A stretch of DNA of 18,761 nt from an uncultured Candidatus Melainabacteria bacterium (GCA_934747335.1 CAKVGS010000036.1:1-18761); one strand, 5' to 3'. Positions 6,596-14,568 are shown, numbered from the stretch's first letter. Numbers and translations: made by a program. The notes: generated by a model not told the origin, from the letters alone.

Positions 6596-7222
6596 TTAAG
6601 ATTCTTTTAAATGTTTAAAATGTTTATAAACATACAAGCAACCTAAAATTCCAAATACAACAACAATTGCAACATCAAATTTATGCCATATATGTTTAAA
6701 AGCTTCCATATTTTCACCCATTTTTACGCCGACATAAACAAGTAAATAACTCCAAACAAGAGAACCTAAAAATGTTAGTGTGAAAAATATTCTTTTTCTT
6801 GCTCTTAAAATACCGGCCGGAAGTGAAATAAATGTTCTTACAACAGGAAGCATTCTGCAGAAAAAGAACGCCCAATCTCCGTATTTGTCAACCCAAACGT
6901 CAGCTTCTTCCAAATCTTTGTGTGAAATTAAAAAATATTTACCGTATTTTTCAACAAACTTTCTTCCGCCAAAGAACCCTAAGTAATATGATGGAATAGA
7001 ACCTAATACACATCCGAATGCACCGGCAAATGCGGCAACATGAATATTCATTTCCCCTTTACTTACAATGTATCCCGCAAATGGCAATATTGCCTCACTC
7101 GGTAACGGTATATTGCAAGATTCAATTGCCATAAGTAAACTTATTCCCCAAGGTCCCATAACGGTAATTATACGTTCGATAAAGCTTACTAAATGTGTAA
7201 TAATTAAATTAATATATTCCAT
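6596..7222 (-). CDS. DedA family (SNARE-associated) membrane protein
   Basis: A 208-residue inner-membrane protein of the DedA/TVP38 family. Members include flippases that recycle undecaprenyl phosphate or move phospholipids (family knowledge). Conserved features are visible: Glu34 and Glu43 within ESCNIPLPSEAILPFAGY, then FFCRMLPVVRTFISLPAG (residues 120-137) with Arg123, Pro126 and Arg129. The latter belongs to the re-entrant loop signature of the family. Several hydrophobic helices flank these loops. The ATG at 7220-7222 is preceded by AAGGA. The gene is 24 nt downstream of the EamA permease and 25 nt upstream of ogt, consistent with one transcript. The substrate cannot be told from the sequence. 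Confidence 0.92.
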   Translation of the reverse strand: MEYINLIITHLVSFIERIITVMGPWGISLLMAIESCNIPLPSEAILPFAGYIVSKGEMNIHVAAFAGAFGCVLGSIPSYYLGFFGGRKFVEKYGKYFLISHKDLEEADVWVDKYGDWAFFFCRMLPVVRTFISLPAGILRARKRIFFTLTFLGSLVWSYLLVYVGVKMGENMEAFKHIWHKFDVAIVVVFGILGCLYVYKHFKHLKES

Positions 7223-7246
7223 ACTTTCCTTCTTTCTTAATATTCT

Positions 7247-8146
7247 TTATTCGCGACATTCTTTTTTTCTTTTAATAATCAGAATTACTCCAAATAGCAC
7301 GGCTATTATTCCGAGGATGATTCTTGGTGTTAATTGTTCATGAAAAATCACAACTCCGAAGAACAAAGCAGTTAATGGTTCTAGTGAACCTAAAATTGCA
7401 GTTGTAGTTGAGCCTATGAGTTTTATAGCTACATTAATAGTTTCAATTGAAATAATTGTAGGAAATAGTGCCAATCCAACAGCATAAAGCCACAATATCG
7501 GAGAAGACAGCGGTTGCAATTCAGTACAAAAATTCAAATTTGTTATATAAACAATTAACCCGAATAACATAACATAAAATGTCATCTTAGCGCTGTTCAT
7601 GTGTCGAACTATCTTAATATTTTTAACACCAACAATATATAGTGAATATAAAAGCGCTGATAACAAAACTATTAAAACACCGTATAAATTTAAAGTAGCA
7701 CCATCTTTACCGTGATACAAGAGTGTTATACCAACCGTAATTAAGGATATTGAAGAAATTACGGTTTTAGTAATTTTTTCTTTAAAAAAAACTGCCATAA
7801 TAACAGCAACAAGCACAGGATAAATAAATAAAATAGTACAAGCAATTCCTGCTTCAATATACTTAAATGCATCAAAAAGAGTAAATGATGATAGAGAAAA
7901 AAACAAGCCGAGAATTAACAATATACCTGCTTCTTTAATAGAAATTTTTAATGAAATTTGTTTAACGAATTTAAGCCAAATTGCATATAGAATAAGAGCA
8001 ATAGCATATCTATAAAACAAAACAGAATTAACCCCAATTCCTGCAGCATAAAGAGGCAATGCAAAAAGCGGATTTGTTCCATAACTGGCTGAAGCAAATG
8101 CACCATAAGCTAAACCGATTCTTCTTTTTTTCTCTTGAGAAATCAA
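7247..8146 (-). CDS. EamA/DMT-family permease
   Basis: A 299-residue membrane protein with about ten hydrophobic helices arranged as two EamA repeats. The second contains STTTAILGSLEPLTALFFGV, the typical drug/metabolite transporter signature of the repeat. Such proteins export or import small metabolites or amino acids; the substrate is unknown here. The start is TTG at 8144-8146, supported by GAGGAG 8 nt upstream and by the lack of an in-frame ATG near the N-terminus. The gene opens a probable three-gene unit with DedA and ogt. Its promoter must lie in the 148-nt region shared with the divergent gene at 8295; I see no convincing hexamer pair on this strand. Confidence 0.88.
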   Translation of the reverse strand: MISQEKKRRIGLAYGAFASASYGTNPLFALPLYAAGIGVNSVLFYRYAIALILYAIWLKFVKQISLKISIKEAGILLILGLFFSLSSFTLFDAFKYIEAGIACTILFIYPVLVAVIMAVFFKEKITKTVISSISLITVGITLLYHGKDGATLNLYGVLIVLLSALLYSLYIVGVKNIKIVRHMNSAKMTFYVMLFGLIVYITNLNFCTELQPLSSPILWLYAVGLALFPTIISIETINVAIKLIGSTTTAILGSLEPLTALFFGVVIFHEQLTPRIILGIIAVLFGVILIIKRKKECRE

Positions 8147-8214
8147 GTTTTCTACTCCTCTTCCTTATGATAAACTAACTTAAATATGGATTTTTTTCAA
8201 CAAAAAAACTAAAT

Positions 8215-8243
8215 TTGCATAAAAAATGTGTACATGTTATAAT
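8215..8243 (+). promoter_or_regulatory. Strong extended -10 promoter of the small exported protein
   Basis: TTGCAT (8215-8220), a 17-nt spacer and a perfect TATAAT (8238-8243), with TG one base upstream of the -10 (extended -10). This is the closest match to consensus in the window. The predicted leader is about 45 nt. Confidence 0.75.
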
Positions 8244-8294
8244 GAATCCATACAAAATTTAATTTATGTATGTGTGTTATACGAAAGGGATTAT

Positions 8295-8555
8295 ATGAGA
8301 ATTTCAAATGTTACAAGTAGTAAGCCTACTACTTTAAAAACGGCATTATTGGCATCTGCTATCGCTTTTGCACCTTTAGCATCCGTTCAAAAAGCAAAAG
8401 CTCAAACTGCGACACCAATAAATACATTTATGTATGATGGTAGTGTAAAAAATAGCAGTAAAGTTGATTTTGGTACAGTTGCTTTATTCGCAGGAATTTT
8501 AGCAGGAACTGCCGGACTAATTAAGAATGTCGTTAAAAATTTACCTAAACAATAA
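8295..8555 (+). CDS. Small exported or membrane protein, unknown function
   Basis: An 86-residue protein I do not recognise. The N-terminus reads as a signal peptide: Lys10 and Lys15, a hydrophobic core at about 16-31, and a likely signal peptidase I site after AKA (residue 36). A second hydrophobic stretch (about 60-76, Gly/Ala-rich) precedes a basic tail ending KNLPKQ. The mature part would be only about 50 residues. I chose the ATG at 8295 because it follows AAGGG by 5 nt; an in-frame ATG at 8226 lies inside the promoter. The gene has its own near-consensus promoter and a strong terminator, suggesting high expression from a single-gene transcript. Confidence 0.8.
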   Translation: MRISNVTSSKPTTLKTALLASAIAFAPLASVQKAKAQTATPINTFMYDGSVKNSSKVDFGTVALFAGILAGTAGLIKNVVKNLPKQ

Positions 8556-8556
8556 T

Positions 8557-8594
8557 AAAAAAAATAGTAGATTTAAATCTACTATTTTTTTTTT
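8557..8594. terminator. Bidirectional intrinsic terminator
   Basis: The perfect inverted repeat TAGTAGATTT/AAATCTACTA (8565-8584) is flanked by an A-run on the left and a T-run on the right. It can therefore terminate both the plus-strand small protein gene and the minus-strand operon ending at 8620. Confidence 0.9.
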
Positions 8595-8619
8595 GTTAAA
8601 CTTTTATTAAACAATTTTA

Positions 8620-9048
8620 CTAGTTGTGATTTGATTTAATTTCATCTTTTACAATATCTTTTTTTTGTTCGTCATTAATCTTTAATTCTGCTTCACGAGC
8701 CTTAATCATAGCTTGAAGAATTGTATCATCTTGAGCCTGTTTTTTTATGTCAGCAAACACAGCTTTCAATTCTTCATCACTAAGACCTTGCGGTGCTTTC
8801 ATGCAAACAACAAGTTTTTGTTTTCTAAACGTAAAATACGTAGCAACCATAATCCCCCAAAGCAAAAGTCCTTGAATTAGTCCGATAGAAGGTAATGACT
8901 CAGTGAATGATGCGCCGAAGTTCCAAAGGTGCATGCAAACCCAGCCGGGGAATGCACCGAAACCGGCAACTAAGCAAGTTACAATAAAACCTGCCATAAT
9001 CAATCCTCTAATCCCGTTTATCTGTATAACATTAAAATTCTTTTTCAT
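8620..9048 (-). CDS. Small two-helix membrane protein, unknown function
   Basis: A 142-residue protein without a recognised domain. It has two hydrophobic helices (about residues 13-33 and 53-74) joined by a short loop rich in Trp, Phe and Gly, then a charged, soluble C-terminal half of about 65 residues that looks helical. Both termini are probably cytoplasmic. The start codon overlaps the ligA stop in TAATG (the TAA and ATG share two bases), a strong sign of translational coupling. It is the last gene of the operon, followed 26 nt later by the bidirectional terminator. Its position behind ligA does not itself imply a role in DNA replication. Confidence 0.8.
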   Translation of the reverse strand: MKKNFNVIQINGIRGLIMAGFIVTCLVAGFGAFPGWVCMHLWNFGASFTESLPSIGLIQGLLLWGIMVATYFTFRKQKLVVCMKAPQGLSDEELKAVFADIKKQAQDDTILQAMIKAREAELKINDEQKKDIVKDEIKSNHN

Positions 9049-11015
9049 TAATTTTCACCTATCATTTTGAGAAACTCATCCTCATTTAATATTATAACAC
9101 CTAATTTTTCCGCTTTGTCTAATTTTGAGCCTGCATTTTCGCCTGCGACTACAAAAGAGGTCTTTTTAGAAACAGAAGATGATGTTTTTCCACCTCTGGC
9201 TTTTATTTTATCACCAGCTTCATCTCTTGTCATGCTACTTAATGTTCCTGTTAAAACAAAAGTTTGACCTGCGAATTCGTCAGTTCTGGTTAAAGCAGTG
9301 TTTTCGAAACTAAAACCTAGTGATAAAAATTCATCAATTCGTGCTTTGTTTTCAGGATTTTTAAAATATTCATAAACGCTTTTCGCGATTTTTTCACCAA
9401 TCCCTTCAATATTTGCTAAATCCTCTAATGAAACGTTCATCAAACTATCCAAATCAGTAAATTCAGAAGTTAAAATATCTGCAGTTTCTTTTCCTACATG
9501 GCGGATAGAAAGAGCTGTTACAAATCTTGAAAGCGGTTGATTTTTGCTCGCTTGAATTGAATTGAACATATTTGTAGCAGATTTTTCTTTAACTAAATCT
9601 AATTTCAAAAAATCTTCAAGTTTTAGTTCATAAAAATCCACAGGATATTTTACGAAACCTAAATTAAATAATTGAGCAATTACGGAAGGCCCGATAAAAT
9701 CAATGTCCATAGCTTCTTTAGAAACCCAATATTCTAATTTAGCTTTCAAAACTGACGGACAATTTTCATTAGGACAATAAAGGTTAACCTCGCCTTCTCG
9801 AGTTTCAAGCTTAGTATCACATTCAGGACAAGTGTCTGGCGCAACATAAACAGGTAAGCTTGAGTGTTCATCAGAATCTACAACCTTAATAACTTTTGGA
9901 ATAATTTCTGCTGCTTTTTTTATTAAAACTCTATCGCCTATTCTAACGTCTAATCTTTTGATTTCATCAAAATTATGTAAGCTTGCTCTTGAAACGGTAC
10001 TACCTGCAAGTAACACAGGTTCCAACACTGCAACAGGAGTAATTGCACCGGTTTTTCCCACTCCAATTTCAATATTTAAAAGTTTTGTTGACATTTCTTC
10101 AGGCGGAAATTTAAATGCAGTTGCCCATTTTGGCGCACGAGAAGTAAAACCCAGTTCGCGCTGGCATGCTAAATCGTTTACCTTAATTACAACACCATCG
10201 GTTGCATAATCCAAATCAAAACGCTTAGTTTCCCAATCTTTGCAAAATTGAATTGCACCTTCTATATCTTTAACCAATCTGATATTCGGATTTGTTTTAA
10301 AGCCTAATTTTTTGATGTATTCAATGCTATCCCAGTGAGTTTTCGGCTCAACTTCCGCTCTTTCAATAATCGCAGTATATGTAAACATTGATAAGTCACG
10401 TTTTGCAGTAATTGTACTGTCTAATTGTCTTAAAGAGCCTGCTGCCGCATTTCTCGGGTTAGCAAACGGTTTTTCCGATTCTTTATTAAGTTTTTCAAAA
10501 GATGAAATTGGCATATAAATTTCACCGCGCACTTCAACATCAGCATTTTCAAATAATTTTAGCGGTATTGCTTTAATGGTTTTCAGGTTTTGTGTAATTT
10601 CTTCGCCGATTATACCATTTCCGCGAGTTGCACCTTTCACAAATAAACCGTTGTGATAAGTCAGAGCGATAGCAAGTCCGTCAATTTTAAGCTCACAAAC
10701 AAGCTCTAAGTCCTTGCCACACTCTTTAGTAACCCTTTCGTACCATTTTCTTAGTTCATCATAGTTATAAGTGTTATCAAGGCTGTACAAACGGTATTTG
10801 TGCTTAACCTCTTCGAATCCGGAACTGATTCCGCCGACACGTTGAGTAGGACTGTCAGGAGTAATAAATTCAGGATTGTTTTCTTCTAAAGTTTTAAGTT
10901 CGGTAAACAACTCATCATACTCAAAGTCACTAATCAAAGGATTATCGAGTACATAATAATTGTACGAATATTTATTTAACGCATCTTTTAAAAAATTAAT
11001 TCTCTCTTGTATCAT
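9048..11015 (-). CDS. ligA: NAD-dependent DNA ligase
   Basis: A 655-residue bacterial replicative and repair ligase that seals nicks using NAD+. All domains are visible in order: an N-terminal Ia domain with YxYYVLDNP, an adenylation domain with the KIDG motif (nucleophile Lys110), an OB fold, a four-cysteine zinc finger (Cys396, Cys399, Cys414, Cys419), helix-hairpin-helix repeats containing IEGIGEKIA, and a C-terminal BRCT domain starting around FAGQTFVLTGTL. Length is normal. The ATG at 11013-11015 is 4 nt after the stop of the upstream DUF3137 gene, and AGGA lies within that gene's end. It overlaps the next gene by 1 nt. It sits unusually within a cell-envelope operon. Confidence 0.98.
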   Translation of the reverse strand: MIQERINFLKDALNKYSYNYYVLDNPLISDFEYDELFTELKTLEENNPEFITPDSPTQRVGGISSGFEEVKHKYRLYSLDNTYNYDELRKWYERVTKECGKDLELVCELKIDGLAIALTYHNGLFVKGATRGNGIIGEEITQNLKTIKAIPLKLFENADVEVRGEIYMPISSFEKLNKESEKPFANPRNAAAGSLRQLDSTITAKRDLSMFTYTAIIERAEVEPKTHWDSIEYIKKLGFKTNPNIRLVKDIEGAIQFCKDWETKRFDLDYATDGVVIKVNDLACQRELGFTSRAPKWATAFKFPPEEMSTKLLNIEIGVGKTGAITPVAVLEPVLLAGSTVSRASLHNFDEIKRLDVRIGDRVLIKKAAEIIPKVIKVVDSDEHSSLPVYVAPDTCPECDTKLETREGEVNLYCPNENCPSVLKAKLEYWVSKEAMDIDFIGPSVIAQLFNLGFVKYPVDFYELKLEDFLKLDLVKEKSATNMFNSIQASKNQPLSRFVTALSIRHVGKETADILTSEFTDLDSLMNVSLEDLANIEGIGEKIAKSVYEYFKNPENKARIDEFLSLGFSFENTALTRTDEFAGQTFVLTGTLSSMTRDEAGDKIKARGGKTSSSVSKKTSFVVAGENAGSKLDKAEKLGVIILNEDEFLKMIGEN

Positions 11016-11019
11016 AAAA

Positions 11020-12033
11020 TTATAATCCTACATCTAAATTTAATTTTAATACTTCAATAAAATCTAAAACTTCTTTAATTTCCGATAATACATTTGCGTA
11101 TTGAGAAAAATCAGTTATTGGTTTTGTCATGTCGAACTCAAAGAAATCTTTAGTTGATGATAATACTACAAAAATGTTATTTTCTTCAGCCATCAAGCAC
11201 AACTTTTTACCATTTTTATCAAAATTTATTAATCTTTCTGTAATGGTAGGTGTCAAAAAATATCTTGCCTCTACTTGGTCATCACAAATTGCATCATATC
11301 TGGTATTAAACTCTTGTGTTTCCAATTGTACCTTAGAACGCCTCATTGTCGCTTTAGAAATAAAATTGTTACTAGAAACAATAATTTTTGAAGTTAAATT
11401 TTTTTTTATTTTTAAGTTAAAAAACAAACCTCTACATAATTCATCAACAAAAACAGTTTTACCATTATTGTTAAAAGTTTTTTGATTACTATAAGCGATT
11501 TTAAAATCAACTATATCAACATCAGCATTATTATATTTTCCCCAAACATGATCTTCTAAATTTAGAGATGTATAATCAAATATATTTTTTAAAATTTTAT
11601 CAACTTGAATAGATTTTTTAGCATCAACACTTGTTGCATAATTGAGCTGAGTGTCTAATAATTTGATAAACGAAGGATAAACTTTTCGTTTAACTTTATT
11701 GATAAATTTCGAACCTGCATTTTCTTTTGTTGCTTTGTGTTTAGAATATAATGCGCATAATGTTAAAATAATCGCTAAGTAGATTATTCCAAACATTAAT
11801 ATCCAGTAGATAATATCTATAATTTTTAATCCATCAACTAAACTCGTTAAATAGTAAAAAAGAAACAGTATAGTAAATTCTTTTATTAGCGTAGAGCAAT
11901 ATTTATCACAATACCAATATTCATAAATCTGAAAAAATTTTTTTTTATAGATTTTTTTTACTCTTTCTTTTTCAAGAATATCAAGTTGATTTTTTAAATC
12001 ATGTTCGAAAAGTTGTTTTGTATCTATGTTCAA
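11020..12033 (-). CDS. DUF3137 family membrane protein, copy A
   Basis: This 337-residue protein has a conserved N-terminal helix (IDTKQL.EHDLKNQLDIL), two membrane helices (about 50-67 and 72-95) and a C-terminal soluble DUF3137 domain recognised by VDFKI (175-179) and DQVEARYFLTPT.TERLI (252-269). The function of the family is unknown. The start codon is TTG (12031-12033), preceded by AAGGAG with 6-nt spacing. That Shine-Dalgarno lies in a non-coding remnant of the 3' end of the ictB-like gene. Copy A and copy B are near-identical in the first 24 and last 26 residues but clearly diverged between them, most of all in the membrane region. The stop codon is 4 nt before the ligA start. Confidence 0.85.
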   Translation of the reverse strand: MNIDTKQLFEHDLKNQLDILEKERVKKIYKKKFFQIYEYWYCDKYCSTLIKEFTILFLFYYLTSLVDGLKIIDIIYWILMFGIIYLAIILTLCALYSKHKATKENAGSKFINKVKRKVYPSFIKLLDTQLNYATSVDAKKSIQVDKILKNIFDYTSLNLEDHVWGKYNNADVDIVDFKIAYSNQKTFNNNGKTVFVDELCRGLFFNLKIKKNLTSKIIVSSNNFISKATMRRSKVQLETQEFNTRYDAICDDQVEARYFLTPTITERLINFDKNGKKLCLMAEENNIFVVLSSTKDFFEFDMTKPITDFSQYANVLSEIKEVLDFIEVLKLNLDVGL

Positions 12034-12036
12034 AAA

Positions 12037-12081
12037 TTACTCCTTAACGCCTAAGCTTCTAATCGTTGCAACCATTATCCA
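12037..12081 (-). pseudogene. Duplicated 3' tail of the ictB-like gene
   Basis: These 45 nt are identical to the last 14 codons plus stop of the ictB-like gene (13096-13140), and identity extends into the adjacent 7 nt. The fragment has no start or upstream reading frame, so it is a by-product of the tandem duplication. Its terminal AAGGAGTAA acts as the ribosome binding site of DUF3137 copy A. Confidence 0.85.
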
Positions 12082-12088
12082 AAAATAA

Positions 12089-13144
12089 CATAAAAATTAT
12101 AATCCTACATCTAAATTTAATTTTAATACTTCAATAAAATCTAAAATTTCTTTAATCTCAGATAAAACATTACTATATTGAGAAGGTACATTTATTGGTT
12201 TATTGGGATTAATTTCAAAATAATCTCCTTTAGAAGAAAGAGTTACATAAATACTACTATCTTTGATTAATAAACATAATTTTTTACCTTCATTATGTAA
12301 TTTGATTAATCTTTCAATAACAGTAGGAGTTAGAAAGTACCTTGCTTCTACTTGGTCTTCACAAACCACATTATATCTTTCATTGAAATCTTGAGATTCT
12401 AATATAACTCTATTCTTTTCAGCAGAAGATTTTGTTGCAAAACCGAAATAAGTCACAAAAAGCTTAGAAGATATATGTTTTTTTATTTTTAGTTCAAATA
12501 GTACACCTGCACAACAGGGACGTTTAAAAACTTCTTTTCCTTCACTATTTATTTGTGTTTCAGAAGAAAAACCTATTTTAAAATCAACAATATCAATTTT
12601 TGAATCTTTATATTTACCGAATATATGATCTTCAAATTTTATTGACTCAGAATTATAATCAAAAAGTTCTTTTAAAGCCGTATCTGCTTGATTAATAGCA
12701 TTTGAGCTCAAATTAGCGTTATAAAAAAGTTGTGTATCAATTATTTTTAAAATTTTAGGATAGATTTTTTGTTTAACTTTTTTTACAAAATTATAAATTC
12801 TCTTTTCTTTTTTTTCTTTTCGCTCAAAAAACATTGCAATTATTGTAGCAATGATTAATGAATATATAAATATCATAAATGAATACATAAAAATATTATC
12901 CCATATTTCGTTTTTATTGAATAACGATATTAAATAGAAAAAAACAAATCCACAAATTATTACAGACCAATAAATATGACCATAAACAAGCAAAAACCTT
13001 ATATTGTTTGTTACTTTAGTTCTTTCACTTTCAAGAATATCAAGTTGATTTTTCAAATCATGCTCTAAAAGTTGTTTTGTATCTATGCTCAAAAATTACT
13101 CCTTAACGCCTAAGCTTCTAATCGTTGCAACCATTATCCAGAAA
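12089..13144 (-). repeat. Tandem duplication unit B (DUF3137-B plus ictB 3' end)
   Basis: Second copy of the duplication. Its left edge, CATAAAA at 12089, corresponds to the ligA start region (CATAAAA at 11013), leaving a fossil ATG on the minus strand at 12091-12089. Identity to unit A ends just beyond 13140, inside the ictB-like gene. Confidence 0.8.
12097..13092 (-). CDS. DUF3137 family membrane protein, copy B
   Basis: A 331-residue paralogue of copy A with the same layout: a conserved N-terminal 24 residues, two membrane helices (about 40-60 and 66-90), a charged linker (ERKEKKEKR) and a DUF3137 domain with VDFKIGFSS and DQVEARYFLTPTVIERLI. The start is TTG (13090-13092). The Shine-Dalgarno AAGGAG is supplied by the last two codons (Lys-Glu) of the ictB-like gene, whose stop is only 3 nt away, so translation of the two is probably coupled. 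This copy is likely nearer the ancestral context at its 5' side, while copy A is nearer at its 3' side, next to ligA. Molecular function is unknown. Confidence 0.85.
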   Translation of the reverse strand: MSIDTKQLLEHDLKNQLDILESERTKVTNNIRFLLVYGHIYWSVIICGFVFFYLISLFNKNEIWDNIFMYSFMIFIYSLIIATIIAMFFERKEKKEKRIYNFVKKVKQKIYPKILKIIDTQLFYNANLSSNAINQADTALKELFDYNSESIKFEDHIFGKYKDSKIDIVDFKIGFSSETQINSEGKEVFKRPCCAGVLFELKIKKHISSKLFVTYFGFATKSSAEKNRVILESQDFNERYNVVCEDQVEARYFLTPTVIERLIKLHNEGKKLCLLIKDSSIYVTLSSKGDYFEINPNKPINVPSQYSNVLSEIKEILDFIEVLKLNLDVGL

Positions 13145-14355
13145 GTAAATTGGATTTGTGGGCGGAAGAATACTGTATCTACAAAGCCATGCAATAAAAT
13201 GCCTGTTATTGAGACAAGCGCAGCAAGTACGTAGATGTTTTTCAAGTTTTTGATTGCGTATTTTATAATCAATGCGACAAAGCCCAGGAACGCCAACAGT
13301 GCAAATATTCCGCTTTCAACAGCCGTTTCTAAATAAATATTATAAGCACTTAATGCATCGAATCCTGTTTTCATATACAAGCCGTAAATTTCTCTAAAGT
13401 TTTGGTTGCCAACGCCAATTCCAAGCAGCCAGTTATCTTTGAACATATCTATGCAAGAATTATAAACATTAAATCTGAAAGAATTTGAACTGTCAGAGCG
13501 CATTGCAAAGATTGAGAAAATTCTTGCTCTTAGAGCCGAAACTGACATCATAAAGCAGAAAATCAATGCTCCTGCACTTGCAACGATTGTTGCAAAAAGT
13601 TTCTTAAATTTAGGTTCCAAGAATTTATACAAAACTGCAACAAGTAGTAAAATTTGGAAGAAATAACCGATATAAGAACCTCGGCAGCCTGTTAAAATAA
13701 GTGCAACGGATGCAAATAAAGCAATTGGAATTCCCCATTTCTTAGGTAAAGTTATAAGCGATGGAATACACGCAAGCATATAACCGCCAAAAAGATTTGG
13801 ATTATAAGGTTTTAATGTTCCGTAAACTCTTGTCATAACTTCTTCAGGATTCAATCTTGAAGTATCTTGCCAACCTGAAATTTCGTCAACTGCGGCAAAG
13901 TTTTGTAAGAATGCAACAACTGTTTCAAACGCTACACATAAAGCATAAGCCCCAAATATGTATTTTATTTTGTCGCGATTATCTTTAAAATAGTGAACAA
14001 GCGAAACATAAAATCCGAGGTATGTAAGAGTTTTAAAAAATCCTTTTAGGCTCAAATACAAAAGCGAAGAACCTGCAACACTTATTACAACAAACAAAAA
14101 ATAAATTAGTAAAAGCTTATCAGCCCAAGTTAATTCAAACTTTTCGCCTGTTTTTGTAAAAAGTTTAACAATAGTCAAAATAATTGCAAATATTGCAAAA
14201 TAACCTATATAATCGGATGGCGCAATTGTTGATGATAAAATTACAAGTAATATATTAGCAAAAATCAGCCAATCAATATTCTGCAAGAAAAAGCTTTTAT
14301 TATATATCGGACTTAGTTTATTTTGAAAAAAAGTTAAAATGTTATTTAAGAACAT
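13096..14355 (-). CDS. IctB/O-antigen ligase (Wzy_C) family membrane protein
   Basis: A 419-residue polytopic membrane protein of the O-antigen ligase/polymerase superfamily. Family landmarks are RVYGTLKPYNPNLFGGYM (176-193), TGCRGSYIG (222-230), and a large periplasmic loop with GVGNQNFREIYGLYMK followed by ALSAYNIYLETAVESG. The YNPNLFGGY and ALSAYNIYLE stretches resemble cyanobacterial IctB, once proposed as a bicarbonate transporter. In a non-photosynthetic diderm, a role in attaching or polymerising surface glycans is more plausible, and the heptose kinase upstream fits LPS work. The start ATG at 14353-14355 follows AGGGA. Its last codons provide the ribosome binding site of the next gene, and its 3' tail was copied in the DUF3137 duplication. 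Confidence 0.85.
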   Translation of the reverse strand: MFLNNILTFFQNKLSPIYNKSFFLQNIDWLIFANILLVILSSTIAPSDYIGYFAIFAIILTIVKLFTKTGEKFELTWADKLLLIYFLFVVISVAGSSLLYLSLKGFFKTLTYLGFYVSLVHYFKDNRDKIKYIFGAYALCVAFETVVAFLQNFAAVDEISGWQDTSRLNPEEVMTRVYGTLKPYNPNLFGGYMLACIPSLITLPKKWGIPIALFASVALILTGCRGSYIGYFFQILLLVAVLYKFLEPKFKKLFATIVASAGALIFCFMMSVSALRARIFSIFAMRSDSSNSFRFNVYNSCIDMFKDNWLLGIGVGNQNFREIYGLYMKTGFDALSAYNIYLETAVESGIFALLAFLGFVALIIKYAIKNLKNIYVLAALVSITGILLHGFVDTVFFRPQIQFTFWIMVATIRSLGVKE

Positions 14356-14380
14356 TTTTATTCCCTCTTGAAATTATTTT

Positions 14381-14568
14381 CCCTTTCGGGATATCACCTC
14401 ACCCTAGCCCTCTCCTGTAAGGAGAGGGGATGACCATAATTCATTTTTAGCATCTCCTTCCCTTGTTAGGGAAGGTTGGGATGGGTATTTACATAACCGT
14501 AACCCACCCGCATTTGTATGGCTCAACAAAGTTTCGCCAACAACTGCGACCTCCCTATTTGGGGAGGT
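14381..14568. repeat. Cluster of three GC-rich hairpin repeats
   Basis: Three separate palindromes lie in one 213-nt intergenic gap: CCCTCTCC/GGAGAGGG (14408-14428), CCTTCCC/GGGAAGG (14456-14475) and ACCTCCC/GGGAGGT (14549-14568). The first is preceded by CCTCACCCTAGCCC, a lead-in shared with the repeat at 15128. None has a clear T-run. No gene is visible in the gap. Confidence 0.7.

Larger units (their letters stand above)
11013..12088 (-). repeat. Tandem duplication unit A (DUF3137-A plus ictB tail)
   Basis: First copy of a roughly 1.07-kb direct tandem duplication. Its left edge is at the ligA start codon and its right edge in a copied piece of the ictB-like gene. Identity to unit B is complete over 11016-11069 and 12030-12081, and much lower in between. 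Confidence 0.8.

Noticed and set aside
8226..8294. Longer start for the small exported protein (23 extra residues)
   Set aside because: The ATG at 8226 lies between the -35 and -10 of the promoter, and the ATG at 8295 has a good Shine-Dalgarno and begins a signal peptide.
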